Assembly (NCBI RefSeq): GCF_001458315.1
Contig: NZ_CYRX01000032.1
Location: forward strand, 123,902 to 187,901
Reading direction: 5' to 3'
Origin: Thalassobacter stenotrophicus
Lineage (GTDB): Bacteria > Pseudomonadota > Alphaproteobacteria > Rhodobacterales > Rhodobacteraceae
DNA: 64,000 nt
Shown: in pieces, positions 45,047-52,994 of the stretch
How the letters are laid out: every line of letters starts with the position of its first letter
Position numbering within the stretch: the first letter of the stretch is position 1
Made by a program: the position numbers and the translations under genes
Notes under the pieces: model-generated
Databases searched by the model: none
What the model was told of the DNA's origin: nothing
Seen by the model: only the letters and a program-made list of their open reading frames with translations

Positions 45047-45825
45047 AGTTTATTCATCTCACCGATACCCATGTCATTGGTGAAGGGACGCTCTATGGCC
45101 AAGACCCCGCCGCTCGACTGCGGGCCGCTGTGGCATCTATCAACAGGGAACATGGCGATGCGGACTTTGTTGTCCTGACGGGTGACATGACCCATTGGGG
45201 CGACGCAGCGGCCTACGAACGGTTTTCGCGCGAAATCGAACAGCTCAACATGCCCGCGCATCTGATGGTGGGTAATCACGACGATACAGCTGCCTTTGGT
45301 GCGGCTTTCCCAGAGATACCGCGCGACGAAAACGGTTTCGTCCAAAGCAGCTTTGAAACCCAGTTCGGGCGGTTTCTTTTGTTGGACACAAAAGACCCAG
45401 AATCCCATGCGGGCGCTTACTGCCCCGCGCGCCAAGCTTGGTTGGATCGCGAACTAGACCAAACCGACGGCTCGATCTTCCTGTTCATGCACCACCCGCC
45501 ATTCAAGATCGGCATAGCCGCGATGGACCAGATCATGTTGCCGGATGCTAAGACGTTCTATGATGTTATTGCGCCCCATAAGGCCCGTATCCGGCACCTG
45601 TTCTTTGGTCATGTGCATCGTGCGATTTTTGGAAATTGGCGCGGCATTAGCCATTCCTGCATGCGTGGCCTCAACCATCAAGTCGCACTAGATCTGAACG
45701 GAACCGTCGATCGTATAAGGGCCAACTGCGAACCACCAGCCTATGGTGTGGTTATGCTTAGCGACGATCAGGTCACAGTTCATTTGCACGCTTTTGCCGA
45801 CCGCTCAGAGCAGTTTTTCCTATGA
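45043..45825 (+). CDS. Calcineurin-type metallophosphodiesterase, second copy
   Basis: This 260-residue paralogue of the preceding protein has D8/H10 (TDTH), GDMTHW, GNHD, MHHPPF and GHVHRAIFG. The ATG overlaps the preceding TGA (ATGA). The two proteins differ in the substrate-facing region after MHH, so they may split different diesters or act in sequence. It is the last gene before a terminator. Confidence 0.9.
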   Translation: MKFIHLTDTHVIGEGTLYGQDPAARLRAAVASINREHGDADFVVLTGDMTHWGDAAAYERFSREIEQLNMPAHLMVGNHDDTAAFGAAFPEIPRDENGFVQSSFETQFGRFLLLDTKDPESHAGAYCPARQAWLDRELDQTDGSIFLFMHHPPFKIGIAAMDQIMLPDAKTFYDVIAPHKARIRHLFFGHVHRAIFGNWRGISHSCMRGLNHQVALDLNGTVDRIRANCEPPAYGVVMLSDDQVTVHLHAFADRSEQFFL

Positions 45826-45870
45826 CATGACCTTGTAGGCTACGCAAAACTGAACGCCACTTGTCAGCCT

Positions 45871-45904
45871 GCCGGAAAACACCACACTGGCCGGCTTTTC
45901 CCCC
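45871..45904 (+). terminator. Terminator of the ABC/phosphodiesterase operon
   Basis: GCCGG at 45871-45875 pairs with CCGGC at 45891-45895 and is followed by TTTTC. The stem is short and the loop long, so strength is uncertain, but position is right, 46 bases after the last stop. Confidence 0.55.
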
Positions 45905-46090
45905 GTTTAATGCGTAATAAGCCAAACGCTTTGGGTTTTCTGTTAGAATTTGATCGCGGGTGACTGGCGCTTTGTCCCTTTTGCCGCCTTATAGCGATCG
46001 TGAGCTGGACATTGGCGCGGCCGCAGCGAACGACAGCTAAGTCCCGCATAGAAGACATTGGTGCAGAATGCAGCGAATGACGACTTTCCG

Positions 46091-47629
46091 CCGATTCTGT
46101 GGAAAAACAGCGTGCTGCTGGCGCAGAAATTGCGGTTTCAAACTGGATGCGAGTGCCTTTCCTGTCATGCTTTGCACCTTTGCTGCGGTGCCGGAAAGAT
46201 CTTAGCCAGTTTGCGGAGGTTTTGGGCGGTTGCAGCGAGGAGGAATTCGTCATTTGCGCCACATGGGCCACGTAATCGCAATCTTCCCAGTCCAAGGATG
46301 CGCTTGAGATGCGCGAAGAGCATCTCGACTTTCTTCCGCAACCGCATTGAGATCGCATATTGCTTGGTTTTGGCGATGTCGCGGGCAACTTGGCGGGCGT
46401 ATTCATGTTCTTCGCGGGTGATCTTGCGGGCATCAGCTTTTGGACAGCACTTCATCTTCAATGGGCAGGCTTGGCAGGTGTGTTTCAGGGCCTGATACTT
46501 GGCTACACCTTTGCCAGTGGGGCCACGGTTCGGGTCTGAGTAGTTGCGGCGGAACTGCTTGAGCGGTTCGCCTTCGGGGCAGATATATTGGTTGTTCTCG
46601 GCGTCCCATTCGAAGTCGGTGCGAGACCAAGTGCCGTCGGTGCGCCCCGCTTTATCCAGAACAGGAATGTGGGGTTTGATATCGCGATCAACGAGCCATC
46701 CAAGCATGGGTCCTGATCCATAGGCGCTGTCAGCAATCAATCGTTCGGGGGCCAAGTCATGCCGGTCCTTGATCCGGTCCAACATAGTGCGCACAGACCC
46801 GACTTCAGCCTGCCGGATCGATCTTGTGCCTTCGACGTCGACGATCACGCTGTGATCAGTGTCGATCAAGTAATTGGTGGAATAGGCAAAGAAGGCGGGC
46901 CCTTTGCGGGCTGCAGTCCACTGGCTGGCGGGATCGGAATGGGATGTGAACTTGGGCTCGACCTCAGATGCAGCGCCGAAAGCGGCATCGTCCAGAACAT
47001 CGTGATACTCACGCACGGCGCGCGGAGCATCCTGTGGCGTAATTGCTGATGTGTCCCAATCTTCCTTCGGCGTTGAGTTTTGTTTGTTGGCGTCAGCTTC
47101 GATCAAACTGGCATCTGCCGCAAAGCGCTGGCCGCTCACGAGACCGTCCGCAATGCAGCGCGCCACAGTCGTTTCAAACAAGTGGCGCAAAAGATCACTG
47201 TTACGGAAACGCCCATGCCGGTTCTTGGAAAAAGTCGAATGGTTCGGCACAGGATCAGCAAGATCAAGACGGCAGAACCAGCGGTAAGCAAGGTTCAGAT
47301 GAACCTCCTCACACAGACGTCGTTCCGATCGGATACCAAGGCAATACCCAACCAAAAGCATGCGGATCAGCAGCTCTGGATCAATCGATGGGCGGCCCGT
47401 GTGGCTGTAAAATTCTGCAAGATGTGGACGGATACTGCTTAGGTCAACAAACCGGTCAATCGAACGTAGCAGGTGATCTTGAGGCACATGATTTTCAACA
47501 GAGAACTCATAAAACAACGCGCCTTGCGCCTCCTGCTTTGGTCCCATCATCGCCAACCCTCCTGCTCGTTAGAAGAATTGAACCAGCAGATTGAGCTTCG
47601 ATCAAGGGAGAGTTTTTCAACAAAATCCG
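46091..47629 (-). mobile_element. IS1182-family element
   Basis: Imperfect terminal inverted repeats (CCGATTCTGTGGAAAAAC at 46091-46108 against the complement of 47612-47629, 15 of 18 matching) bracket a single transposase gene. The right end is about 17 bases from the stop of a phage gene. I see no clear target duplication. The 45905-46090 flank holds no gene. Confidence 0.8.
46165..47556 (-). CDS. IS1182-family transposase
   Basis: This 463-residue protein starts with the IS1182 pattern (FSVENHVPQDHLLRSIDRFVD, RPSIDPELLIRMLLVGYCLG) and carries a DDE core with FAADASLIEADANK, LIADSAYGSG and the C-terminal YAISMRLRKKVEMLFAHLKR. A cysteine group (CQACPLKMKCCP) precedes the last motif. No frameshift is seen, so it may be functional. 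Confidence 0.93.
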   Translation of the reverse strand: MAMMGPKQEAQGALFYEFSVENHVPQDHLLRSIDRFVDLSSIRPHLAEFYSHTGRPSIDPELLIRMLLVGYCLGIRSERRLCEEVHLNLAYRWFCRLDLADPVPNHSTFSKNRHGRFRNSDLLRHLFETTVARCIADGLVSGQRFAADASLIEADANKQNSTPKEDWDTSAITPQDAPRAVREYHDVLDDAAFGAASEVEPKFTSHSDPASQWTAARKGPAFFAYSTNYLIDTDHSVIVDVEGTRSIRQAEVGSVRTMLDRIKDRHDLAPERLIADSAYGSGPMLGWLVDRDIKPHIPVLDKAGRTDGTWSRTDFEWDAENNQYICPEGEPLKQFRRNYSDPNRGPTGKGVAKYQALKHTCQACPLKMKCCPKADARKITREEHEYARQVARDIAKTKQYAISMRLRKKVEMLFAHLKRILGLGRLRLRGPCGANDEFLLAATAQNLRKLAKIFPAPQQRCKA

Positions 47630-47646
47630 CCCACCGTAACAATCGC

Positions 47647-48351
47647 CTAGGGCTCCCACGGCAGTACCTTTGGCATTCCTTCTATCACTACAACCTCCCG
47701 CAGCATTCCGCCGGCCTGCAGCCCCTCTTTGATCCAGCCCAGAGCTTTCATCCAATCACGATACCCCCTCCGTGCGGCCTCAATTTGCTCTGGATAGGGT
47801 TGATAGGTCACTGGACAGGCCCGCACCTCAACGGTCCGCCACTTCCCGCGTGACAATACCCGCTCGGTCCCGACAACCACAGTCGTTGCATGATCCCCAT
47901 ACCGATTACGCTTCATCTCGAACGGTACACATTGCGGCACCGCCCCGGGCATCCAGTCCGGCGTCAGCCCAGCGCGGGCAAGCTCGGCCACGTGTATTGC
48001 CATGCGCTTGCCACCAAGATCATCAGGCATTCCGGCAACCGTGGCGGCGATCACTTCGGCATCCTCATGGGTGTAGCTGTCTTTTTTGTAGCGCCCGCCG
48101 TCAATCTGGCAGCCCAGCGCTGCCCGCTGCATAAGCACGTACTCCAACCCAAAACCATACCCCTGCCGATGTGCCCGCTCGGGATCAGGCGGCTCAGGAA
48201 GCTCGAGCTGTGCGCGTTCGGTACGGAAGGTCCACTCCAAGGCCTGTTGGACGGCCATTACACGCTTTGGGCGCCCACTACGTGACTGGAGGCCTTGTTC
48301 CTGCGGTGAGGCGAGGGGGCGCCCATGCAGCTTACGATCAAACCGGCTCAC
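47647..48351 (-). CDS. Phage early protein, function unknown
   Basis: This 234-residue protein begins MSRFDRKLHGRPLASPQEQG. No domain is recognised. It has an RHRQGYGFGLEYVLMQRAAL-like helical centre and conserved-looking tryptophans. Its ATG overlaps the initiator stop (ATGA), so it is co-translated and may be a replication accessory protein. It is intact; the IS1182 sits just beyond its stop. Confidence 0.7.
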   Translation of the reverse strand: MSRFDRKLHGRPLASPQEQGLQSRSGRPKRVMAVQQALEWTFRTERAQLELPEPPDPERAHRQGYGFGLEYVLMQRAALGCQIDGGRYKKDSYTHEDAEVIAATVAGMPDDLGGKRMAIHVAELARAGLTPDWMPGAVPQCVPFEMKRNRYGDHATTVVVGTERVLSRGKWRTVEVRACPVTYQPYPEQIEAARRGYRDWMKALGWIKEGLQAGGMLREVVVIEGMPKVLPWEP

Positions 48352-49445
48352 AGCACACCCCGCATCCTCAGCTGGTCATGGGTCACCAACTCACGCTCCA
48401 GCATGGCTTGGCACATGGCGGTGCTGATCATGCTGGGTGGTAGGTAGCCGGCACCCTTCACGCGCTTGGCATAGAAGGCAGCCAACTCATCGATGCTGGG
48501 CGCAGGCCCTGAAGCTGCCTTTCCCCGCAGTCTTTTGCCGTCCTGGCCCTTTGATCCCTTTGAAGTCGTTTTGCGCTGGGCAGCGCGCTGCATGAGGCGA
48601 TCCAATGCCTTGGGCCCGTCGGGAGGCTCGGGGTGGTCCTGCCTCGACGTCCCGGCGGTTTCGAGGATCTCCGCCTCGCTCAGCCTGAGCTCACCAATCC
48701 ACCGTCGAACGTGCTCTCGCGGAGGCCAGCCCTGCCACCAGCCAGGAAGAGGTCCGTCAGGATCGAAGCCCAGCGCTTTGAGCAGCTTGCCAAAAAAAAC
48801 ATCAAATGCGGTTTCGCGCGCTTGCGCGTGCTCCTCCTCCTTTACTGATTTACTTAAAGGTTCCCTTACAGGGTTAGTGTCCCATTTTGAGACACGGGAA
48901 TCGCCATTTTTGAGACACGGGTTTGGGCCAAAGTGAGACACGGACCCGTGTCCTGTTTCGAGACACGGCGGGCCTTGCGTAGGATGCCCTTGCCCCCCAT
49001 TGCAGTAGGAAGTTTCTCTGTCTCGTCCGTGTCCCAAATCCAGACACGGGTTTTTTGCCGGGTTTTGCGATGCGGATGATGCATCCTCAGGGTGGTTGGA
49101 CGGGGCTGTGTCACCTGCATCCGTAGCAATGTTTCCATCCAGGGGTGGGCTTGATGCTCGTGCGCCATCTTTGAACTCAAACCCCAGCAGATACCGCGTG
49201 GGGCGCTGCTGTCCGGTCTTGGTATCGACGATGCGCACACGCTTGATCAAACGGCGGGCTTCCAATTCGTCGAGATGCCGGTTCAGCGTTGCGCGCCCGA
49301 TTTCACAATCATGCGCCAGGCGCGCTTGTGTCGGAAAACAGCCAAAGTCGGGGTTGAACCGATCACAGAGATGCCAAAGCACGATTTTGGTTGTGGGCTT
49401 CAGCCCGCGCTGCTGGATGGCCCAGTTGGTGGCGGCGTGGCTCAT
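48348..49445 (-). CDS. Phage replication initiator-like winged-helix protein with internal origin repeats
   Basis: This 365-residue protein has an N-terminal helix-turn-helix (PTTKIVLWHLCDRFNPDFGC...CEIGRATLNRHLDELEARRL) like lambda O-type initiators. A central low-complexity part has repeats of CLxxGHxRVS and NP type (about residues 130-195). A C-terminal helical region (RRWIGELRLSEAEILETA) could bind helicase. The central repeats are encoded by iteron DNA. It overlaps both neighbours by four bases. Confidence 0.8.
   Translation of the reverse strand: MSHAATNWAIQQRGLKPTTKIVLWHLCDRFNPDFGCFPTQARLAHDCEIGRATLNRHLDELEARRLIKRVRIVDTKTGQQRPTRYLLGFEFKDGARASSPPLDGNIATDAGDTAPSNHPEDASSASQNPAKNPCLDLGHGRDRETSYCNGGQGHPTQGPPCLETGHGSVSHFGPNPCLKNGDSRVSKWDTNPVREPLSKSVKEEEHAQARETAFDVFFGKLLKALGFDPDGPLPGWWQGWPPREHVRRWIGELRLSEAEILETAGTSRQDHPEPPDGPKALDRLMQRAAQRKTTSKGSKGQDGKRLRGKAASGPAPSIDELAAFYAKRVKGAGYLPPSMISTAMCQAMLERELVTHDQLRMRGVL
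48876..49052. repeat. Iterons inside the replication gene, probable origin of replication
   Basis: GAGACACGG occurs at 48889, 48912, 48935 and 48960, spaced 23, 23 and 25 bases, with a related AGACACGGG at 49043. Complementary CCGTGTC-type sites lie at about 48878, 48946 and 49028. This matches the layout of lambdoid origins located within the initiator gene. Confidence 0.75.
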
Positions 49446-49837
49446 GGTGCGCTTCTCACGATAGGAGAGGCTACACGCGTTGTGAACCCGTTATCTGCCA
49501 GGGCGCCCAGCGCGTCATCAAGCGAGCGCACCAGTGCCCACCCAAAGCCCTGTGCCAAGACCGTGTCACGGAATGCCTCCTGCGCAGGACTGAGACGGCC
49601 TTTCAGCGACTTCAGCTCAAGAAACAGGACGCGACCCTCGCAGAGCACCATCAGATCGGCAAAGCCGGCATGGACGCCCATCCCAACGAGGATCGCTTGC
49701 TTGCGCGCCCCGCGTGGCCCAGCCTCAGACACTTCATTGGCGCTGTGGTGGATAATTGTGCCTTGGGGGAGGGCAAAGTGCAGCGCGCTCACAACAGCGC
49801 GCTGCAGGTCCGCCTCAGGCGTTCCGCGTCGCTTCAT
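49442..49837 (-). CDS. VRR-NUC family nuclease
   Basis: This 131-residue protein is a PD-(D/E)XK nuclease of the VRR-NUC type: PEADLQRAVVSAL at the start, the catalytic GFADLMVL and FLELKSLKGRLSPAQ. Stand-alone VRR-NUC proteins are common in phage replication modules and may resolve DNA branches. It overlaps both neighbouring genes by four bases. Confidence 0.9.
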   Translation of the reverse strand: MKRRGTPEADLQRAVVSALHFALPQGTIIHHSANEVSEAGPRGARKQAILVGMGVHAGFADLMVLCEGRVLFLELKSLKGRLSPAQEAFRDTVLAQGFGWALVRSLDDALGALADNGFTTRVASPIVRSAP

Positions 49838-50094
49838 GAGCGGCCCTCCCTGTCCAGCGCAGGAAGCCGCCCTGGCGTCTTGGCGTCGAGGACCACGAGC
49901 AGGATGCGGGCGTCCTCGCGCTCCTCAGGCGTCGCGCCGTGTTTGACCAGCACAGTGCAGGCAAGGCGCAGCAGATAGTCGGAGTGATGTGCTACGTCCG
50001 CAATCACAATCCGCGCCTCGCGCAGGCGCTCTTCGATCCAATCCGCGCGCACAGCAGCGCGCTTCTGTGTTCTGGTTTTGCCGATGTATCCCAT
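49834..50094 (-). CDS. Small phage early protein, function unknown
   Basis: This 86-residue protein begins MGYIGKTRTQKRAAVRADWI and is helical and basic at the N-terminus, acidic later. No family is recognised. It overlaps the VRR-NUC gene by four bases and the HTH gene by one base. Confidence 0.7.
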   Translation of the reverse strand: MGYIGKTRTQKRAAVRADWIEERLREARIVIADVAHHSDYLLRLACTVLVKHGATPEEREDARILLVVLDAKTPGRLPALDREGRS

Positions 50095-50366
50095 CAGCGC
50101 CGCCCCCGTGTGCGTATAGGGCGCTTGGTGTCCGGGCTTGGATCTTGTTCCTGCGCGTCAATCCACGCGAGCACTGAGCTGCGGCGATAAAGCACCCGGC
50201 GTCCTGCCTTCACGCTGCTTGGTCCTTTGCGTTGTCTGTGCCATCGCCCGAGCGTGTCCTCGGTGACACAAAGCTCCCGTGCCAGTTCAGCCCGGGTCAT
50301 CCACGCGCTTAGAAGGGGGACATGTGTAACTGAGGTGCTCGGAAGGGGATCTACGGATATGTCCAT
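50094..50366 (-). CDS. Excisionase-like helix-turn-helix protein
   Basis: This 90-residue protein has a MerR/excisionase-type HTH: MTRAELARELCVTEDTLGRW and KAGRRVLYRRSSVLAWIDAQ. Proteins of this type act as excisionases or early regulators. It heads the leftward early operon; its upstream region carries the 50-base repeat described next. Confidence 0.85.
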   Translation of the reverse strand: MDISVDPLPSTSVTHVPLLSAWMTRAELARELCVTEDTLGRWHRQRKGPSSVKAGRRVLYRRSSVLAWIDAQEQDPSPDTKRPIRTRGRR

Positions 50367-50432
50367 GGTCTGCTCCTGTTTGAGACTGCCGATGCGGGGC
50401 AGCGCCGTTTTGACGTCAGAGCATGAAGGTAG

Positions 50433-50486
50433 GGGGTGGCGGGGAGGCAGAAGGTGGCGGAAGTCGCCACCTAATTATGCCACCCC
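50433..50486. repeat. Control-region repeat A, inverted relative to 51407-51456
   Basis: This segment contains a perfect stem AGGTGGCG/CGCCACCT (50452-50459 and 50465-50472) nested between GGGGTGGC and GCCACCCC arms. Its sequence recurs in inverted orientation downstream of the next gene. It lies between the divergent starts at 50366 and 50772. The rest of 50367-50771 shows no gene. Confidence 0.75.
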
Positions 50487-50771
50487 AATAAATGTTGGTG
50501 TTTTGAGCAGTTTGATTAAGTCTCAAAATCGGGGCCTAAAGTGGCAGATGAGAGTCAAGAACAAAATATGAACAAAGACGGCAAAGTTTGTTTGTGAATC
50601 GCCGGTTCATGCCCGATGTTCAAACCGTTCCCCAAGTGGAAGCCGTCCAACGCAGTCAGGTGTCCTGGCCGCGTACGTGATTGGTTTGTCTAAATGTGGG
50701 GGGCATCCCAGGGGGTTGGCTGCACCGGTTCTGCGATGCGGCTGCGAGATTTAATGTGAAGGAACAGATAT

Positions 50772-51368
50772 ATGGGGCTACCAGAACGGGTATTTTATAC
50801 AGTGCAAGAAGCGTCGGTGCGGTGGGAATGCCGTTTGACGGATTTGGGCGGTTGGGCTGCCAAAGGTCACTTTGCTATTGTGACCACGATCGCGTCTCAT
50901 CAAAGCCGCACCCAGCGCTTTGATGGATTTGTTTCAATTTCAGTTGGAGATATCATGCCGCTTTTGAGACAGGGTAGGCGGGCTTTGGTTGAGGTGCCGC
51001 TTGGGCGGGTGCGTCCCTTGGAGCAAGAGATATGGATCGAGTTTGCGCCGGGCAGTGACGACGCACCCAATGTGCACCTGGAAGACCTGTTGATCCTTGC
51101 GGAAGATGTCTATCGGTTTGAAGCAGAACATGATCTGTCGCGGCGACCAACAGCGGGGGTTGGTGCCCCCAAGCGATATGACTGGGAAAGTATGTATGCG
51201 GCGCAAATTGTTCGTATCCACAATGAAGGCTTACCGGAAAGCCAAACGGCCTGGGTAGCGGAGATCCAAGAGTGGTTTGCAAGTGAGGCAGGTGGGGTGG
51301 ATGTGCCTGATGAGCGTACAATACGGCGACGTCTCGCGCCCATTTGGAAGGCTCTGACCCAGACCTAA
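50772..51368 (+). CDS. Phage control-region protein, function unknown
   Basis: This 198-residue protein begins MGLPERVFYTVQEASVRWEC, with an N-terminal region that resembles an HTH-17-like fold (VQEASVRWECRLTDLGGWAAKG) and a C-terminal helical part ending in DERTIRRRLAPIWKAL. It is divergent from the excisionase operon, upstream of the integrase and flanked by inverted repeats, the place for a repressor or regulator. An AAGGAAC ribosome site is present. The function is inferred from position. Confidence 0.7.
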   Translation: MGLPERVFYTVQEASVRWECRLTDLGGWAAKGHFAIVTTIASHQSRTQRFDGFVSISVGDIMPLLRQGRRALVEVPLGRVRPLEQEIWIEFAPGSDDAPNVHLEDLLILAEDVYRFEAEHDLSRRPTAGVGAPKRYDWESMYAAQIVRIHNEGLPESQTAWVAEIQEWFASEAGGVDVPDERTIRRRLAPIWKALTQT

Positions 51369-51406
51369 GGTTTGCATGGTTCCAAAGCGGGTAGGGTCGT
51401 TTGGGC

Positions 51407-51456
51407 GGGGTGGCGTAATTGTGACAGAACTTCAGCCACCTTCCGCCTCCCTGTCC
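51407..51456. repeat. Control-region repeat B, in the integrase promoter
   Basis: The complement of this segment matches repeat A over about 48 bases with few differences, sharing blocks such as GGGAGGC, GAAGGTGGC, GAAGT and GCCACCCC. It lies 38 bases after the 198-residue gene and about 70 bases before the integrase start. Confidence 0.75.
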
Positions 51457-51527
51457 AAGCATGTCGACGTTTAACTTGATTGAGCCGCGCTTATACGCGT
51501 CATGGCAGCTCAAAGAGGGATTGAACG

Positions 51528-52784
51528 ATGACACAAAGGATTAAGCTGACCGAAAAGATCGTCCGAGATGCAGAGCCAATACCCGGGCGTGACTATCAGA
51601 TATTTGACGGGGAGCTGCGCGGGTTTGCTGTGTGTATCTACCGAGGGGGTGGGCGGGCGTTCACCATCGATTATCGGTATGCGGGGCGCCAACGCAGGAT
51701 GACGCTGGGACGTTGGCCGGATTGGTCCGTTGCCGCCGCACGCGAGCGGGCGAAGCTGCTCAGGCGCGAAGTCGATGCGGGTATTGATCCGCTGGCAGAA
51801 CGGGGCGCTTTGCGTGAGGCTCCCCGGATCTGTGATTTGATTGCGCGTTATGAGGCAGAGCATTTGGTCCGCTTGGCACCAACCAACGCAGCGGATCAAC
51901 GCTCGATGATGACCAAGCTGATTGGGCCGGAATGGAACAATCGCCTTGTTGAGGACATTACGAAGTCAGATGTTGAGCGTTTGCTGGCTAAAATCGCTGA
52001 AGGGCGGGCGCGCCCGTCCAAGGCCAAGCCGAGCAACCGTGCGCGTAGACTGCAAGGCTCGAAGCCCACGCCTATCCGTGCAAACCGCGTGGGCGAGGTG
52101 CTGCGCAAAATGTTCAACCTGGCCATAGAGTGGGAGTGGCGCACAACCAACCCAGCCAATGGGTTCTATCGCCGGATTGAGAGCCCGCGCGAGCGGTTCT
52201 TGACCAAAGACGAGATCGAGCGGTTGGCTGCGGTCTTGGAGAGAGCCGAAGACCAGCGCGCGGCGGGAATTATCCGGCTTTGCATGTTGACGGGAGCACG
52301 CGTGGGCGAGGTGCGCCAGTCCCAGTTTGAACAGTTCAATCTAGATTTGATGGTCTGGTCCAAGCCTGCGGCAACTACAAAGCAACGCCGTGTGCACCGC
52401 GTCCCAATCTCAGCAGATGTGGCTGCACATGTTCGCCAGCGTCAGCTGATTGTGCCCAAGGGCAACCCTTGGCTGTTTCCTGGTGATGTTCCAGGGCAGC
52501 CGGTGAAAGAGATACGCAGGTTCTGGACCCGCGTGCAGCGCGAAGCTGAACTGGCGGACGTGCGTATCCATGATTTGCGCCACACCTTTGCCTCGCTGCT
52601 GGTCAGCGGTGGCGCGTCGCTTGAGATGATCGGCAAGCTGCTCGGTCACACTCAAATGCAAACCACGCAGCGCTATGCACATCTGCTTGATGCACCTCTT
52701 AGGGCTGGGGTGGATGCTGTCGCTGAAGTGCTGCGCCCAAAGCCACGGTTGGTTGAAAGTGTCGATGCGTCGCTCCTTGTGTGA
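51528..52784 (+). CDS. int: Phage tyrosine integrase
   Basis: This 418-residue protein has an N-terminal DUF4102-like arm-binding domain (RGFAVCIYRGGGRAF...RMTLGRWPDWSVAAARERA) and a catalytic domain with R258 (TGARVGEVR), H348 and R351 (HDLRHTF), H374 and Y383 (GHTQMQTTQRYAHL). This class integrates into tRNA genes, fitting the tRNA-fMet half to the right. Its last codons are replaced by IS sequence; the original tail may be ...SLRATSAHTRSG, as preserved at 55850-56010. Confidence 0.93.
   Translation: MTQRIKLTEKIVRDAEPIPGRDYQIFDGELRGFAVCIYRGGGRAFTIDYRYAGRQRRMTLGRWPDWSVAAARERAKLLRREVDAGIDPLAERGALREAPRICDLIARYEAEHLVRLAPTNAADQRSMMTKLIGPEWNNRLVEDITKSDVERLLAKIAEGRARPSKAKPSNRARRLQGSKPTPIRANRVGEVLRKMFNLAIEWEWRTTNPANGFYRRIESPRERFLTKDEIERLAAVLERAEDQRAAGIIRLCMLTGARVGEVRQSQFEQFNLDLMVWSKPAATTKQRRVHRVPISADVAAHVRQRQLIVPKGNPWLFPGDVPGQPVKEIRRFWTRVQREAELADVRIHDLRHTFASLLVSGGASLEMIGKLLGHTQMQTTQRYAHLLDAPLRAGVDAVAEVLRPKPRLVESVDASLLV
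52647..52776 (+). repeat. Integrase 3' end, direct repeat copy A
   Basis: This 130-base segment of the integrase gene recurs at 55850-55979 with two differences. Copy A is followed at once by IS3-type sequence, copy B by a different tail. Confidence 0.95.
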
Positions 52785-52932
52785 CCGCACGCAGCTTCGC
52801 CGTATCCGACACCTCCATGCCGCCATACTGCGATTTGAACTTATAAAATGTCCCTTGGCTCAGTCCGTACTTGCGGCACACGTCCGCAGTCGGCATCCCA
52901 GCTTCTTGTTCTTTGATCATCCCGATAATCTG
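52777..52932 (-). pseudogene. IS3-family (IS407-like) orfA fragment
   Basis: The minus strand encodes MIKEQEAGMPTADVCRKYGL then SQGTFYKFKSQYGGMEVSDT, the N-terminal HTH of IS407-group OrfA. It is cut on the left by the integrase junction and on the right by the inserted IS3 element, leaving about 46 residues. Confidence 0.8.
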
Positions 52933-52994
52933 TGAAGTGGTCCTACATTTTAGGACAGGCTTGCGGCTCAGCTAAGATGCATCTGGGTTAGGTT

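Noticed and set aside
48876..49052. CRISPR array
   Set aside because: The repeat unit is only about 9-10 bases with 23-base period and lies inside a coding gene; it fits origin iterons, not CRISPR. No CRISPR array was seen elsewhere.
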